Positions 21,999 to 36,424 of a stretch of DNA of 64,000 bases are shown here, one piece after another. Position 1 is the first letter of the stretch. The number at the start of each line of letters is the position of its first letter. The DNA comes from Pyrocephalus nanus. Taxonomy: Eukaryota; Chordata; Aves; Passeriformes; Tyrannidae. Where the stretch lies: assembly GCA_038380795.1 (NCBI GenBank), contig CM076277.1, positions 463,501 through 527,500 on the forward strand, read 5' to 3'. Both the position numbers and the translations under genes were made by a program. Below the pieces are notes generated by a model that was not told the DNA's origin, did no database searches, and saw only the letters and a program-made list of their open reading frames with translations.

Positions 21999-24716
21999 AA
22001 TGTACCTGTTGGTTTCTAGGTCTGCAGAATTTGTACAGAACAAAATCTTTTTTGAGTGAGGTAGAGAAAGCGGGGGGGGAAGAGAACAGTGGATTTTGCA
22101 GTAAGATGCTTCGATTTACAGTTCTAGAGCCTCGTTTTGCTTCAGTCAAAAAGGCGGGCGGTGTGACTCTCTGGGAGCGGCGACAACTTTCTGCCCTCGC
22201 ACCGTTTGCCTGGGAGGAATCCTCAGAAGCATTCCGGTGTCTAAATTGAACATCTGAGTTTGGGGTGGGACTCCTGCTAGTGCACAAAACGCCGTTCCCC
22301 CAGAAAAAGAAAGCCCTTACCCTCTGGTTATCAGGTGTAGGTTGCAAAGCGCTCTGTGGGAAATGAGAGCTCACGGTCCCGACACCTTGTATCCGGAGGG
22401 AATCTTCGTACGACTTCAATTTCCCGAGTCCCGCCGCCTGCTTTGCCGCAGGACTCCTGCGAGGGACCGGCTGCGGAGGACAAAAGAAATGCTCGGTCGG
22501 CTGGCAGGCGACAGGCACTTTAGGAATGGCAGGCTTAGCTTTATAGTCTTTTCTTGCCTCTGTGGGTATACGCGCTATAATTGGTCGGTTGTTTCTCTTC
22601 GCGTGCAGCGCTTAGTCTTTTGATTGGCAGTCGGGGTCCTGTTGTGTTCTGGCGAAGCTCAAAACGATGCCTATTATTTACTGTAGTTTTTCTTCCCTTT
22701 CTGCTCTCCTGCCTTGGTGCTGTTTACATTCTTTTACAATCTCAGAGCTGTAACTGATTAAATTCAAGGCTTAAGTTGTCAACAGCCCAGCTGTTTCCAA
22801 TAAATGACAGCCCTCTGTTCCCAGCAAAAAAAGGTCTTATATTCAAGGTCTCAAGTCTAGTTAGTGAGAGACCCCTGCATTTGCCCGTGCAGGAAAATCA
22901 TCCGGGTCTGGGACCTTTTGTTTCAGAGCGACCTTTGTCCATATTCCGTTTAGGGAGTTGTACTGCAATTTTGGTCCCGGTCAGCGGCGAGAAAAAAACA
23001 GATCTTTCCCCGAATAAGGAAGCCTGTACCCTCAGGGTCTCAGGTGTAAGTGGTGAGAGACCCAGTAAATTCCAAGAGTGGCAAGAGTGCTCTGTCCTTT
23101 AGACTTTTTGTCTGGGAGAAATCTTCATCCCTGTTCAATTTCAGGAACCTAAGCAGCTATCTCGATGCAGCACTCCTGCAAAAAAAGAACAGATGTTAAC
23201 TACAGGAAAAGAAAACCCATACCCTATGGGTCTCAGGTGCAGGTGGTGGGATACCTCTGGCCCTCCATGGGCAGCAACAGCTTTCTGAGGTGGCACCTTT
23301 TGCCTGAGAGGAATGTTGACTATGTTTGCTCTGGGAGCTCAGACTGGGATATCCAGTACAGATCTCCTTCAATCAAATGAGACACTGTTACCCCAGGTAA
23401 AAAAGCCGTTACCTTCTGTCTCTCAACGGCAGCTGGTGGGTGCCTCCATCGGCAGCAAGAGCTTTCTGTAGTGGCACCTTCTGTGTGAGAGGAACGTTCA
23501 TCCGTATTCAATTTGACGAGTCAAACCACCTATCTCAGTCCACGACTCCTGCAAGCAAATAGTATCCTATTTCCCCTAGGACAAAAAGCCCTTACCCTCA
23601 GGATCTCAAGTGTGTTAATTAGACACCCTTGACAGTTCATGGGCAGTGAGAACGTTCTATCCTGTCACCTTTTGTCTGGGAGGAATCTTGGTCCTTGTTC
23701 CATTTGGAACTGGACGGGCAGTTGCAGTGCAGGGTTCCTGCAAGGTAACAACAACCCTTTACCCCAGAAAAGAAAGCCCTTAACCTTGGGATCTAAGGTG
23801 CAATTGATAGACCAGCCTACCCTTCCATGGACAGCAAGAACTTGCTGCGGTGACACCCTTTCTCTGGGAGGATTCTTAGTCCATATTCAATGTTGGATGG
23901 CAGACTGACAATATCGGCACGGGGCTCCTGCGAGCAAATCGCAGACCATTTCCGCATGAAAGGCAGCTAGTAGCCACAAGTACTCTAATGCAGGTGAAGG
24001 GAGACCCGTGACAGTGCATGGGGCAGCCACACATTTTTGTCCTTGCCTCTTCTGTATGGAGAGTATGTTGATATGTGTACGCCTTAGACGGTCATACTGT
24101 TATGATCGGCACTACTCTCTGAAAACCAAACGACAGCCCTTTCCCACAGAACTGGGCTGTTAGGAGTAGTTAGTGGGAAAGGCTGAGCCCACCAAAGGAG
24201 AGAGCTTTGTGTGTTGGCACATCTTGTCTGGGAGGAATCTTCATTCGTACTTTATATTGGAATCAGACCGGCAATTTCAGAGCAGGACATCTGCAAGTGC
24301 ACAAAAGCCCTTTCTCCCAGGAAGGCGAGTGCCAACCCTTGAGATATCGGGTACAATTGGTGGGCCAGCCTTGGAACTCTATGGGCAGCAGGAGCTATCT
24401 GTCCAGCCACCTTCAGTCTGAGAGCGATCTTTGTCCGTATTCGATTTTGGAGTCAGACTGGAAATTTCATCACAGAATTCCTGCAAGTGAACAACAGCCC
24501 TTTATCCCAGAAAACAAAACGCTTACCCTCAGGGTAAAATGTCCGGGTTGTGGGCAAGCCTGGGCACTCCATTGGAAGCAGGAGCTTTCTTTGATGGCAC
24601 CTCTTGCCTGGCAGGAATCTTTCTCCATATTTAATTTTGGCATTCAGACTGGTAATTTTGGCGCAGGATCCCTGCAAGCGGACGACAGCTCTTTCTCCCG
24701 GGAAAAATACTGCTTA

Positions 24717-24757
24717 CCCTAACCCTAACCCTAACCCTAACGCTAACCCTAACCCTA

Positions 24758-24789
<32 letters not shown>

Positions 24790-24879
24790 CAGCCTAACCC
24801 TAACCCTAACCCTAAAGCCTAACGTTAACCCTAACCCTAACCCTAACCCTAACCCTAACCCTAACCCTAACCCTAACCC

Positions 24880-24920
<41 letters not shown>

Positions 24921-24955
24921 CCCTAACCCTAACCCTAAACCTAACCCTAACCCTA

Positions 24956-24988
<33 letters not shown>

Positions 24989-25000
24989 CCCTAACCCTAA
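24717..25000 (+). repeat. Telomeric tract, unit 7 (284 bp)
   Basis: It has the barcode with eight hexamers in the perfect run (24829-24876), the same length as unit 2, and no 12-bp duplication. Confidence 0.97.
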
Positions 25001-25235
25001 CCAAGTCTGAACCGGTCTGAACCGGTCTGAACTAGTTTAAACCGTTGTGAGACTGCTGCTCTTTCTAAACTGATACAAGAATAGGGAAGCACTGCTGTAA
25101 ATATAGAGCATTATTGCCTAGTTAGATTTGTGGAGGGTGAGAGAAAATTGGCCCAGAGTAAACGCAAAACATTTTTGGTGCAAAATGTGGATAGAGACTG
25201 CTAGGAGGGATAAGGACCAGATCAGATCACAACAC

Positions 25236-25806
25236 CAAATTATATTTGAAACCCTCAGGAAACCCCAAACGACAAAATGCTCCTAAAAACCCCCCAAACA
25301 CCAGAAAACCCCCATCAAATTACAAAAGCACCTTACCATTCCTAAGCAAATTACACAGTAAAAACTGCTTAGAGACAGAGTTTGATGCCTTTAAACAGCA
25401 GGTATTTATTAGGCGACGTCATGCAGCTCTCCGGCTCGGGCTGGGCAAAAAGAGCTCCGAAATGTTTGAGTAAAAACACGCAATTTATACAGTTTCTAAT
25501 TACGATTACAACATATTCATATACGTACCCATGTTATTGTATTATTGGATTACTATATGTCCGGGTGGAGTTTGAGGCGTGGTCTTTCTTCTGAGGAATA
25601 TCATGGTGATACATCCTGCCTTCATCATAGGGTCTCAAATTTATTCCTCATTTTTGGGTGACCCCGGAGACCTTCTGTACTTTCCATTGTTTCATGTTCT
25701 ATCCGTTGGAGCTTGGAAAAAGCCTTGGCTTCGGGCCTATTTTACCTATTCAAATATCTACCTTAGCCTGTTTGGCTATAATTTATTACCTCTGGGCTCT
25801 TTGTGC
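25236..25806 (-). mobile_element. LTR-like block, unit 7
   Basis: TATA is at 25482-25489 and AATAAA at 25405-25410 (- strand). It carries the same U5 change as unit 5. Confidence 0.4.
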
Positions 25807-28524
25807 AATGTACCTGTTGGTTTCTAGGTCTGCAGAATTTGTACGGAACAAAATCTTTTTTGAGTGAGGTAGAGAAAGCGGGGGGGGAAGAGAACAGTGG
25901 ATTTTGCAGTAAGATGCTTCGATTTACAGTTCTAGAGCCTCGTTTTGCTTCAGTCAAAAAGGCGGGCGGTGTGACTCTCTGGGAGCGGCGACAACTTTCT
26001 GCCCTCGCACCGTTTGCCTGGGAGGAATCCTCAGAAGCATTCCGGTGTCTAAATTGAACATCTGAGTTTGGGGTGGGACTCCTGCTAGTGCACAAAACGC
26101 CGTTCCCCCAGAAAAAGAAAGCCCTTACCCTCTGGTTATCAGGTGTAGGTTGCAAAGCGCTCTGTGGGAAATGAGAGCTCACGGTCCCGACACCTTGTAT
26201 CCGGAGGGAATCTTCGTACGACTTCAATTTCCCGAGTCCCGCCGCCTGCTTTGCCGCAGGACTCCTGCGAGGGACCGGCTGCGGAGGACAAAAGAAATGC
26301 TCGGTCGGCTGGCAGGCGACAGGCACTTTAGGAATGGCAGGCTTAGCTTTATAGTCTTTTCTTGCCTCTGTGGGTATACGCGCTATAATTGGTCGGTTGT
26401 TTCTCTTCGCGTGCAGCGCTTAGTCTTTTGATTGGCAGTCGGGGTCCTGTTGTGTTCTGGCGAAGCTCAAAACGATGCCTATTATTTACTGTAGTTTTTC
26501 TTCCCTTTCTGCTCTCCTGCCTTGGTGCTGTTTACATTCTTTTACAATCTCAGAGCTGTAACTGATTAAATTCAAGGCTTAAGTTGTCAACAGCCCAGCT
26601 GTTTCCAATAAATGACAGCCCTCTGTTCCCAGCAAAAAAAGGTCTTATATTCAAGGTCTCAAGTCTAGTTAGTGAGAGACCCCTGCATTTGCCCGTGCAG
26701 GAAAATCATCCGGGTCTGGGACCTTTTGTTTCAGAGCGACCTTTGTCCATATTCCGTTTAGGGAGTTGTACTGCAATTTTGGTCCCGGTCAGCGGCGAGA
26801 AAAAAACAGATCTTTCCCCGAATAAGGAAGCCTGTACCCTCAGGGTCTCAGGTGTAAGTGGTGAGAGACCCAGTAAATTCCAAGAGTGGCAAGAGTGCTC
26901 TGTCCTTTAGACTTTTTGTCTGGGAGAAATCTTCATCCCTGTTCAATTTCAGGAACCTAAGCAGCTATCTCGATGCAGCACTCCTGCAAAAAAAGAACAG
27001 ATGTTAACTCCAGGAAAAGAAAACCCATACCCTATGGGTCTCAGGTGCAGGTGGTGGGATACCTCTGGCCCTCCATGGGCAGCAACAGCTTTCTGAGGTG
27101 GCACCTTTTGCCTGAGAGGAATGTTGACTATGTTTGCTCTGGGAGCTCAGACTGGGATATCCAGTACAGATCTCCTTCAATCAAATGAGACACTGTTACC
27201 CCAGGTAAAAAAGCCGTTACCTTCTGTCTCTCAACGGCAGCTGGTGGGTGCCTCCATCGGCAGCAAGAGCTTTCTGTAGTGGCACCTTCTGTGTGAGAGG
27301 AACGTTCATCCGTATTCAATTTGACGAGTCAAACCACCTATCTCAGTCCACGACTCCTGCAAGCAAATAGTATCCTATTTCCCCTAGGACAAAAAGCCCT
27401 TACCCTCAGGATCTCAAGTGTGTTAATTAGACACCCTTGACAGTTCATGGGCAGTGAGAACGTTCTATCCTGTCACCTTTTGTCTGGGAGGAATCTTGGT
27501 CCTTGTTCCATTTGGAACTGGACGGGCAGTTGCAGTGCAGGGTTCCTGCAAGGTAACAACAACCCTTTACCCCAGAAAAGAAAGCCCTTAACCTTGGGAT
27601 CTAAGGTGCAATTGATAGACCAGCCTACCCTTCCATGGACAGCAAGAACTTGCTGCGGTGACACCCTTTCTCTGGGAGGATTCTTAGTCCATATTCAATG
27701 TTGGATGGCAGACTGACAATATCGGCACGGGGCTCCTGCGAGCAAATCGCAGACCATTTCCGCATGAAAGGCAGCTAGTAGCCACAAGTACTCTAATGCA
27801 GGTGAAGGGAGACCCGTGACAGTGCATGGGGCAGCCACACATTTTTGTCCTTGCCTCTTCTGTATGGAGAGTATGTTGATACGTGTACGCCTTAGACGGT
27901 CATACTGTTATGATCGGCACTACTCTCTGAAAACCAAACGACAGCCCTTTCCCACAGAACTGGGCTGTTAGGAGTAGTTAGTGGGAAAGGCTGAGCCCAC
28001 GAAAGGAGAGAGCTTTGTGTGTTGGCACATCTTGTCTGGGAGGAATCTTCATTCGTACTTTATATTGGAATCAGACCGGCAATTTCAGAGCAGGACATCT
28101 GCAAGTGCACAAAAGCCCTTTCTCCCAGGAAGGCGAGTGCCAACCCTTGAGATATCGGGTACAATTGGTGGGCCAGCCTTGGAACTCTATGGGCAGCAGG
28201 AGCTATCTGTCCAGCCACCTTCAGTCTGAGAGCGATCTTTGTCCGTATTCGATTTTGGAGTCAGACTGGAAATTTCATCACAGAATTCCTGCAAGTGAAC
28301 AACAGCCCTTTATCCCAGAAAACAAAACGCTTACCCTCAGGGTAAAATGTCCGGGTTGTGGGCAAGCCTGGGCACTCCATTGGAAGCAGGAGCTTTCTTT
28401 GATGGCACCTCTTGCCTGGAGGGAATCTTTCTCCATATTTAATTTTGGCATTCAGACTGGTAATTTTGGCGCAGGATCCCTGCAAGCGGACGACAGCTCT
28501 TTCTCCCGGGAAAAATACTGCTTA

Positions 28525-28565
28525 CCCTAACCCTAACCCTAACCCTAACGCTAACCCTAACCCTA

Positions 28566-28597
<32 letters not shown>

Positions 28598-28681
28598 CAG
28601 CCTAACCCTAACCCTAACCCTAAAGCCTAACGTTAACCCTAACCCTAACCCTAACCCTAACCCTAACCCTAACCCTAACCC

Positions 28682-28722
<41 letters not shown>

Positions 28723-28757
28723 CCCTAACCCTAACCCTAAACCTAACCCTAACCCTA

Positions 28758-28790
<33 letters not shown>

Positions 28791-28802
28791 CCCTAACCCT
28801 AA
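28525..28802 (+). repeat. Telomeric tract, unit 8 (278 bp)
   Basis: It has the barcode with seven hexamers in the perfect run (28637-28678). Confidence 0.97.
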
Positions 28803-29037
28803 CCAAGTCTGAACCGGTCTGAACCGGTCTGAACTAGTTTAAACCGTTGTGAGACTGCTGCTCTTTCTAAACTGATACAAGAATAGGGAAGCACTGCTGT
28901 AAATATAGAGCATTATTGCCTAGTTAGATTTGTGGAGGGTGAGAGAAAATTGGCCCAGAGTAAACGCAAAACATTTTTGGTGCAAAATGTGGATAGAGAC
29001 TGCTAGGAGGGATAAGGACCAGATCAGATCACAACAC

Positions 29038-29608
29038 CAAATTATATTTGAAACCCTCAGGAAACCCCAAACGACAAAATGCTCCTAAAAACCCCCCAAA
29101 CACCAGAAAACCCCCATCAAATTACAAAAGCACCTTACCATTCCTAAGCAAATTACACAGTAAAAACTGCTTAGAGACAGAGTTTTATGCCTTTAAACAG
29201 CAGGTATTTATTAGGCGACGTCATGCAGCTCTCCGGCTCGGGCTGGGCAAAAAGAGCTCCGAAATGTTTGAGTAAAAACACGCAATTTATACAGTTTCTA
29301 ATTACGATTACAACATATTCATATACGTACCCATGTTATTGTATTATTGGATTACTATATGTCCGGGTGGAGTTTGAGGCGTGGTCTTTCTTCTGAGGAA
29401 TATCATGGTGATACATCCTGCCTTCATCATAGGGTCTCAAATTTATTCCTCATTTTTGGGTGACCCCGGAGACCTTCTGTACTTTCCATTGTTTCATGTT
29501 CTATCCGTTGGAGCTTGGAAAAAGCCTTGGCTTCGGGCCTATTTTACCTATTCAAATATCTACCTTAGCCTGTTTGGCTATAATTTATTACCTCTGGGCT
29601 CTTTGTGC
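29038..29608 (-). mobile_element. LTR-like block, unit 8
   Basis: TATA is at 29284-29291 and AATAAA at 29207-29212 (- strand). Confidence 0.4.
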
Positions 29609-32326
29609 AATGTACCTGTTGGTTTCTAGGTCTGCAGAATTTGTACGGAACAAAATCTTTTTTGAGTGAGGTAGAGAAAGCGGGGGGGGAAGAGAACAGT
29701 GGATTTTGCAGTAAGATGCTTCGATTTACAGTTCTAGAGCCTCGTTTTGCTTCAGTCAAAAAGGCGGGCGGTGTGACTCTCTGGGAGCGGCGACAACTTT
29801 CTGCCCTCGCACCGTTTGCCTGGGAGGAATCCTCAGAAGCATTCCGGTGTCTAAATTGAACATCTGAGTTTGGGGTGGGACTCCTGCTAGTGCACAAAAC
29901 GCCGTTCCCCCAGAAAAAGAAAGCCCTTACCCTCTGGTTATCAGGTGTAGGTTGCAAAGCGCTCTGTGGGAAATGAGAGCTCACGGTCCCGACACCTTGT
30001 ATCCGGAGGGAATCTTCGTACGACTTCAATTTCCCGAGTCCCGCCGCCTGCTTTGCCGCAGGACTCCTGCGAGGGACCGGTTGCGGAGGACAAAAGAAAT
30101 GCTCGGTCGGCTGGCAGGCGACAGGCACTTTAGGAATGGCAGGCTTAGCTTTATAGTCTTTTCTTGCCTCTGTGGGTATACGCGCTATAATTGGTCGGTT
30201 GTTTCTCTTCGCGTGCAGCGCTTAGTCTTTTGATTGGCAGTCGGGGTCCTGTTGTGTTCTGGCGAAGCTCAAAACGATGCCTATTATTTACTGTAGTTTT
30301 TCTTCCCTTTCTGCTCTCCTGCCTTGGTGCTGTTTACATTCTTTTACAATCTCAGAGCTGTAACTGATTAAATTCAAGGCTTAAGTTGTCAACAGCCCAG
30401 CTGTTTCCAATAAATGACAGCCCTCTGTTCCCAGCAAAAAAAGGTCTTATATTCAAGGTCTCAAGTCTAGTTAGTGAGAGACCCCTGCATTTGCCCGTGC
30501 AGGAAAATCATCCGGGTCTGGGACCTTTTGTTTCAGAGCGACCTTTGTCCATATTCCGTTTAGGGAGTTGTACTGCAATTTTGGTCCCGGTCAGCGGCGA
30601 GAAAAAAACAGATCTTTCCCCGAATAAGGAAGCCTGTACCCTCAGGGTCTCAGGTGTAAGTGGTGAGAGACCCAGTAAATTCCAAGAGTGGCAAGAGTGC
30701 TCTGTCCTTTAGACTTTTTGTCTGGGAGAAATCTTCATCCCTGTTCAATTTCAGGAACCTAAGCAGCTATCTCGATGCAGCACTCCTGCAAAAAAAGAAC
30801 AGATCTTAACTACAGGAAAAGAAAACCCATACCCTATGGGTCTCAGGTGCAGGTGGTGGGATACCTCTGGCCCTCCATGGGCAGCAACAGCTTTCTGAGG
30901 TGGCACCTTTTGCCTGAGAGGAATGTTGACTATGTTTGCTCTGGGAGCTCAGACTGGGATATCCAGTACAGATCTCCTTCAATCAAATGAGACACTGTTA
31001 CCCCAGGTAAAAAAGCCGTTACCTTCTGTCTCTCAACGGCAGCTGGTGGGTGCCTCCATCGGCAGCAAGAGCTTTCTGTAGTGGCACCTTCTGTGTGAGA
31101 GGAACGTTCATCCGTATTCAATTTGACGAGTCAAACCACCTATCTCAGTCCACGACTCCTGCAAGCAAATAGTATCCTATTTCCCCTAGGACAAAAAGCC
31201 CTTACCCTCAGGATCTCAAGTGTGTTAATTAGACACCCTTGACAGTTCATGGGCAGTGAGAACGTTCTATCCTGTCACCTTTTGTCTGGGAGGAATCTTG
31301 GTCCTTGTTCCATTTGGAACTGGACGGGCAGTTGCAGTGCAGGGTTCCTGCAAGGTAACAACAACCCTTTACCCCAGAAAAGAAAGCCCTTAACCTTGGG
31401 ATCTAAGGTGCAATTGATAGACCAGCCTACCCTTCCATGGACAGCAAGAACTTGCTGCGGTGACACCCTTTCTCTGGGAGGATTCTTAGTCCATATTCAA
31501 TGTTGGATGGCAGACTGACAATATCGGCACGGGGCTCCTGCGAGCAAATCGCAGACCATTTCCGCATGAAAGGCAGCTAGTAGCCACAAGTACTCTAATG
31601 CAGGTGAAGGGAGACCCGTGACAGTGCATGGGGCAGCCACACATTTTTGTCCTTGCCTCTTCTGTATGGAGAGTATGTTGATACGTGTACGCCTTAGACG
31701 GTCATACTGTTATGATCGGCACTACTCTCTGAAAACCAAACGACAGCCCTTTCCCACAGAACTGGGCTGTTAGGAGTAGTTAGTGGGAAAGGCTGAGCCC
31801 ACCAAAGGAGAGAGCTTTGTGTGTTGGCACATCTTGTCTGGGAGGAATCTTCATTCGTACTTTATATTGGAATCAGACCGGCAATTTCAGAGCAGGACAT
31901 CTGCAAGTGCACAAAAGCCCTTTCTCCCAGGAAGGCGAGTGCCAACCCTTGAGATATCGGGTACAATTGGTGGGCCAGCCTTGGAACTCTATGGGCAGCA
32001 GGAGCTATCTGTCCAGCCACCTTCAGTCTGAGAGCGATCTTTGTCCGTATTCGATTTTGGAGTCAGACTGGAAATTTCATCACAGAATTCCTGCAAGTGA
32101 ACAACAGCCCTTTATCCCAGAAAACAAAACGCTTACCCTCAGGGTAAAATGTCCGGGTTGTGGGCAAGCCTGGGCACTCCATTGGAAGCAGGAGCTTTCT
32201 TTGATGGCACCTCTTGCCTGGAGGGAATCTTTCTCCATATTTAATTTTGGCATTCAGACTGGTAATTTTGGCGCAGGATCCCTGCAAGCGGACGACAGCT
32301 CTTTCTCCCGGGAAAAATACTGCTTA

Positions 32327-32367
32327 CCCTAACCCTAACCCTAACCCTAACGCTAACCCTAACCCTA

Positions 32368-32399
<32 letters not shown>

Positions 32400-32489
32400 C
32401 AGCCTAACCCTAACCCTAACCCTAAAGCCTAACGTTAACCCTAACCCTAACCCTAACCCTAACCCTAACCCTAACCCTAACCCTAACCC

Positions 32490-32530
<41 letters not shown>

Positions 32531-32565
32531 CCCTAACCCTAACCCTAAACCTAACCCTAACCCTA

Positions 32566-32598
<33 letters not shown>

Positions 32599-32610
32599 CC
32601 CTAACCCTAA
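32327..32610 (+). repeat. Telomeric tract, unit 9 (284 bp)
   Basis: It has the barcode with eight hexamers in the perfect run (32439-32486). Confidence 0.97.
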
Positions 32611-32845
32611 CCAAGTCTGAACCGGTCTGAACCGGTCTGAACTAGTTTAAACCGTTGTGAGACTGCTGCTCTTTCTAAACTGATACAAGAATAGGGAAGC
32701 ACTGCTGTAAATATAGAGCATTATTGCCTAGTTAGATTTGTGGAGGGTGAGAGAAAATTGGCCCAGAGTAAACGCAAAACATTTTTGGTGCAAAATGTGG
32801 ATAGAGACTGCTAGGAGGGATAAGGACCAGATCAGATCACAACAC

Positions 32846-33416
32846 CAAATTATATTTGAAACCCTCAGGAAACCCCAAACGACAAAATGCTCCTAAAAAC
32901 CCCCCAAACACCAGAAAACCCCCATCAAATTACAAAAGCACCTTACCATTCCTAAGCAAATTACACAGTAAAAACTGCTTAGAGACAGAGTTTTATGCCT
33001 TTAAACAGCAGGTATTTATTAGGCGACGTCATGCAGCTCTCCGGCTCGGGCTGGGCAAAAAGAGCTCCGAAATGTTTGAGTAAAAACACGCAATTTATAC
33101 AGTTTCTAATTACGATTACAACATATTCATATACGTACCCATGTTATTGTATTATTGGATTACTATATGTCCGGGTGGAGTTTGAGGCGTGGTCTTTCTT
33201 CTGAGGAATATCATGGTGATACATCCTGCCTTCATCATAGGGTCTCAAATTTATTCCTCATTTTTGGGTGACCCCGGAGACCTTCTGTACTTTCCATTGT
33301 TTCATGTTCTATCCGTTGGAGCTTGGAAAAAGCCTTGGCTTCGGGCCTATTTTACCTATTCAAATATCTACCTTAGCCTGTTTGGCTATAATTTATTACC
33401 TCTGGGCTCTTTGTGC
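32846..33416 (-). mobile_element. LTR-like block, unit 9
   Basis: TATA is at 33092-33099 and AATAAA at 33015-33020 (- strand). Confidence 0.4.
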
Positions 33417-36134
33417 AATGTACCTGTTGGTTTCTAGGTCTGCAGAATTTGTACGGAACAAAATCTTTTTTGAGTGAGGTAGAGAAAGCGGGGGGGGAAG
33501 AGAACAGTGGATTTTGCAGTAAGATGCTTCGATTTACAGTTCTAGAGCCTCGTTTTGCTTCAGTCAAAAAGGCGGGCGGTGTGACTCTCTGGGAGCGGCG
33601 ACAACTTTCTGCCCTCGCACCGTTTGCCTGGGAGGAATCCTCAGAAGCATTCCGGTGTCTAAATTGAACATCTGAGTTTGGGGTGGGACTCCTGCTAGTG
33701 CACAAAACGCCGTTCCCCCAGAAAAAGAAAGCCCTTACCCTCTGGTTATCAGGTGTAGGTTGCAAAGCGCTCTGTGGGAAATGAGAGCTCACGGTCCCGA
33801 CACCTTGTATCCGGAGGGAATCTTCGTACGACTTCAATTTCCCGAGTCCCGCCGCCTGCTTTGCCGCAGGACTCCTGCGAGGGACCGGCTGCGGAGGACA
33901 AAAGAAATGCTCGGTCGGCTGGCAGGCGACAGGCACTTTAGGAATGGCAGGCTTAGCTTTATAGTCTTTTCTTGCCTCTGTGGGTATACGCGCTATAATT
34001 GGTCGGTTGTTTCTCTTCGCGTGCAGCGCTTAGTCTTTTGATTGGCAGTCGGGGTCCTGTTGTGTTCTGGCGAAGCTCAAAACGATGCCTATTATTTACT
34101 GTAGTTTTTCTTCCCTTTCTGCTCTCCTGCCTTAGTGCTGTTTACATTCTTTTACAATCTCAGAGCTGTAACTGATTAAATTCAAGGCTTAAGTTGTCAA
34201 CAGCCCAGCTGTTTCCAATAAATGACAGCCCTCTGTTCCCAGCAAAAAAAGGTCTTATATTCAAGGTCTCAAGTCTAGTTAGTGAGAGACCCCTGCATTT
34301 GCCCGTGCAGGAAAATCATCCAGGTCTGGGACCTTTTGTTTCAGAGCGACCTTTGTCCATATTCCGTTTAGGGAGTTGTACTGCAATTTTGGTCCCGGTC
34401 AGCGGCGAGAAAAAAACAGATCTTTCCCCGAATAAGGAAGCCTGTACCCTCAGGGTCTCAGGTGTAAGTGGTGAGAGACCCAGTAAATTCCAAGAGTGGC
34501 AAGAGTGCTCTGTCCTTTAGACTTTTTGTCTGGGAGAAATCTTCATCCCTGTTCAATTTCAGGAACCTAAGCAGCTATCTCGATGCAGCACTCCTGCAAA
34601 AAAAGAACAGATGTTAACTACAGGAAAAGAAAACCCATACCCTATGGGTCTCAGGTGCAGGTGGTGGGATACCTCTGGCCCTCCATGGGCAGCAACAGCT
34701 TTCTGAGGTGGCACCTTTTGCCTGAGAGGAATGTTGACTATGTTTGCTCTGGGAGCTCAGACTGGGATATCCAGTACAGATCTCCTTCAATCAAATGAGA
34801 CACTGTTACCCCAGGTAAAAAAGCCGTTACCTTCTGTCTCTCAACGGCAGCTGGTGGGTGCCTCCATCGGCAGCAAGAGCTTTCTGTAGTGGCACCTTCT
34901 GTGTGAGAGGAACGTTCATCCGTATTCAATTTGACGAGTCAAACCACCTATCTCAGTCCACGACTCCTGCAAGCAAATAGTATCCTATTTCCCCTAGGAC
35001 AAAAAGCCCTTACCCTCAGGATCTCAAGTGTGTTAATTAGACACCCTTGACAGTTCATGGGCAGTGAGAACGTTCTATCCTGTCACCTTTTGTCTGGGAG
35101 GAATCTTGGTCCTTGTTCCATTTGGAACTGGACGGGCAGTTGCAGTGCAGGGTTCCTGCAAGGTAACAACAACCCTTTACCCCAGAAAAGAAAGCCCTTA
35201 ACCTTGGGATCTAAGGTGCAATTGATAGACCAGCCTACCCTTCCATGGACAGCAAGAACTTGCTGCGGTGACACCCTTTCTCTGGGAGGATTCTTAGTCC
35301 ATATTCAATGTTGGATGGCAGACTGACAATATCGGCACGGGGCTCCTGCGAGCAAATCGCAGACCATTTCCGCATGAAAGGCAGCTAGTAGCCACAAGTA
35401 CTCTAATGCAGGTGAAGGGAGACCCGTGACAGTGCATGGGGCAGCCACACATTTTTGTCCTTGCCTCTTCTGTATGGAGAGTATGTTGATACGTGTACGC
35501 CTTAGACGGTCATACTGTTATGATCGGCACTACTCTCTGAAAACCAAACGACAGCCCTTTCCCACAGAACTGGGCTGTTAGGAGTAGTTAGTGGGAAAGG
35601 CTGAGCCCACCAAAGGAGAGAGCTTTGTGTGTTGGCACATCTTGTCTGGGAGGAATCTTCATTCGTACTTTATATTGGAATCAGACCGGCAATTTCAGAG
35701 CAGGACATCTGCAAGTGCACAAAAGCCCTTTCTCCCAGGAAGGCGAGTGCCAACCCTTGAGATATCGGGTACAATTGGTGGGCCAGCCTTGGAACTCTAT
35801 GGGCAGCAGGAGCTATCTGTCCAGCCACCTTCAGTCTGAGAGCGATCTTTGTCCGTATTCGATTTTGGAGTCAGACTGGAAATTTCATCACAGAATTCCT
35901 GCAAGTGAACAACAGCCCTTTATCCCAGAAAACAAAACGCTTACCCTCAGGGTAAAATGTCCGGGTTGTGGGCAAGCCTGGGCACTCCATTGGAAGCAGG
36001 AGCTTTCTTTGATGGCACCTCTTGCCTGGCAGGAATCTTTCTCCATATTTAATTTTGGCATTCAGACTGGTAATTTTGGCGCAGGATCCCTGCAAGCGGA
36101 CGACAGCTCTTTCTCCCGGGAAAAATACTGCTTA

Positions 36135-36315
36135 CCCTAACCCTAACCCTAACCCTAACGCTAACCCTAACCCTAAACCCTAACCCTAAACCCTAACCCT
36201 AACCCGACAGCCTAACCCTAACCCTAACCCTAAAGCCTAACGTTAACCCTAACCCTAACCCTAACCCTAACCCTAACCCTAACCCTAACCCTAACCCTAA
36301 CCCTAACCCTAACCC

Positions 36316-36356
<41 letters not shown>

Positions 36357-36391
36357 CCCTAACCCTAACCCTAAACCTAACCCTAACCCTA

Positions 36392-36424
<33 letters not shown>

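Larger units (their letters stand above)
18954..22767 (+). repeat. Macrosatellite unit 6
   Basis: This unit is 3,814 bp and is a close sibling of unit 5 on its right side: it has the same GAGTTTGATGCC, GTACAGAAC and 12-bp tract duplication. On its left side it carries GATCTT (near 19379) where unit 5 has GATGTT, so the two halves have different closest relatives. Diagnostic sites are C, G and GGCAGG. Confidence 0.97.
22768..26575 (+). repeat. Macrosatellite unit 7
   Basis: This unit is 3,808 bp. It shares GAGTTTGATGCC with units 5-6 but has the common GTACGGAAC. GATATGTGT near 24071 is private. It is the first unit from the left with CACCAAAGG (near 24191). Diagnostic sites are G, C and GGCAGG. 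Confidence 0.97.
26576..30377 (+). repeat. Macrosatellite unit 8
   Basis: This unit is 3,802 bp. Private substitutions are AACTCCAGG near 27007 and CCGGTTGCGG near 30078. Diagnostic sites are G, G and GGAGGG. Confidence 0.97.
30378..34185 (+). repeat. Macrosatellite unit 9
   Basis: This unit is 3,808 bp. CCTTAGTGCTG near 34130 is private; other units have CCTTGGTGCTG. Diagnostic sites are C, C and GGAGGG, a combination seen nowhere else. Confidence 0.97.
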
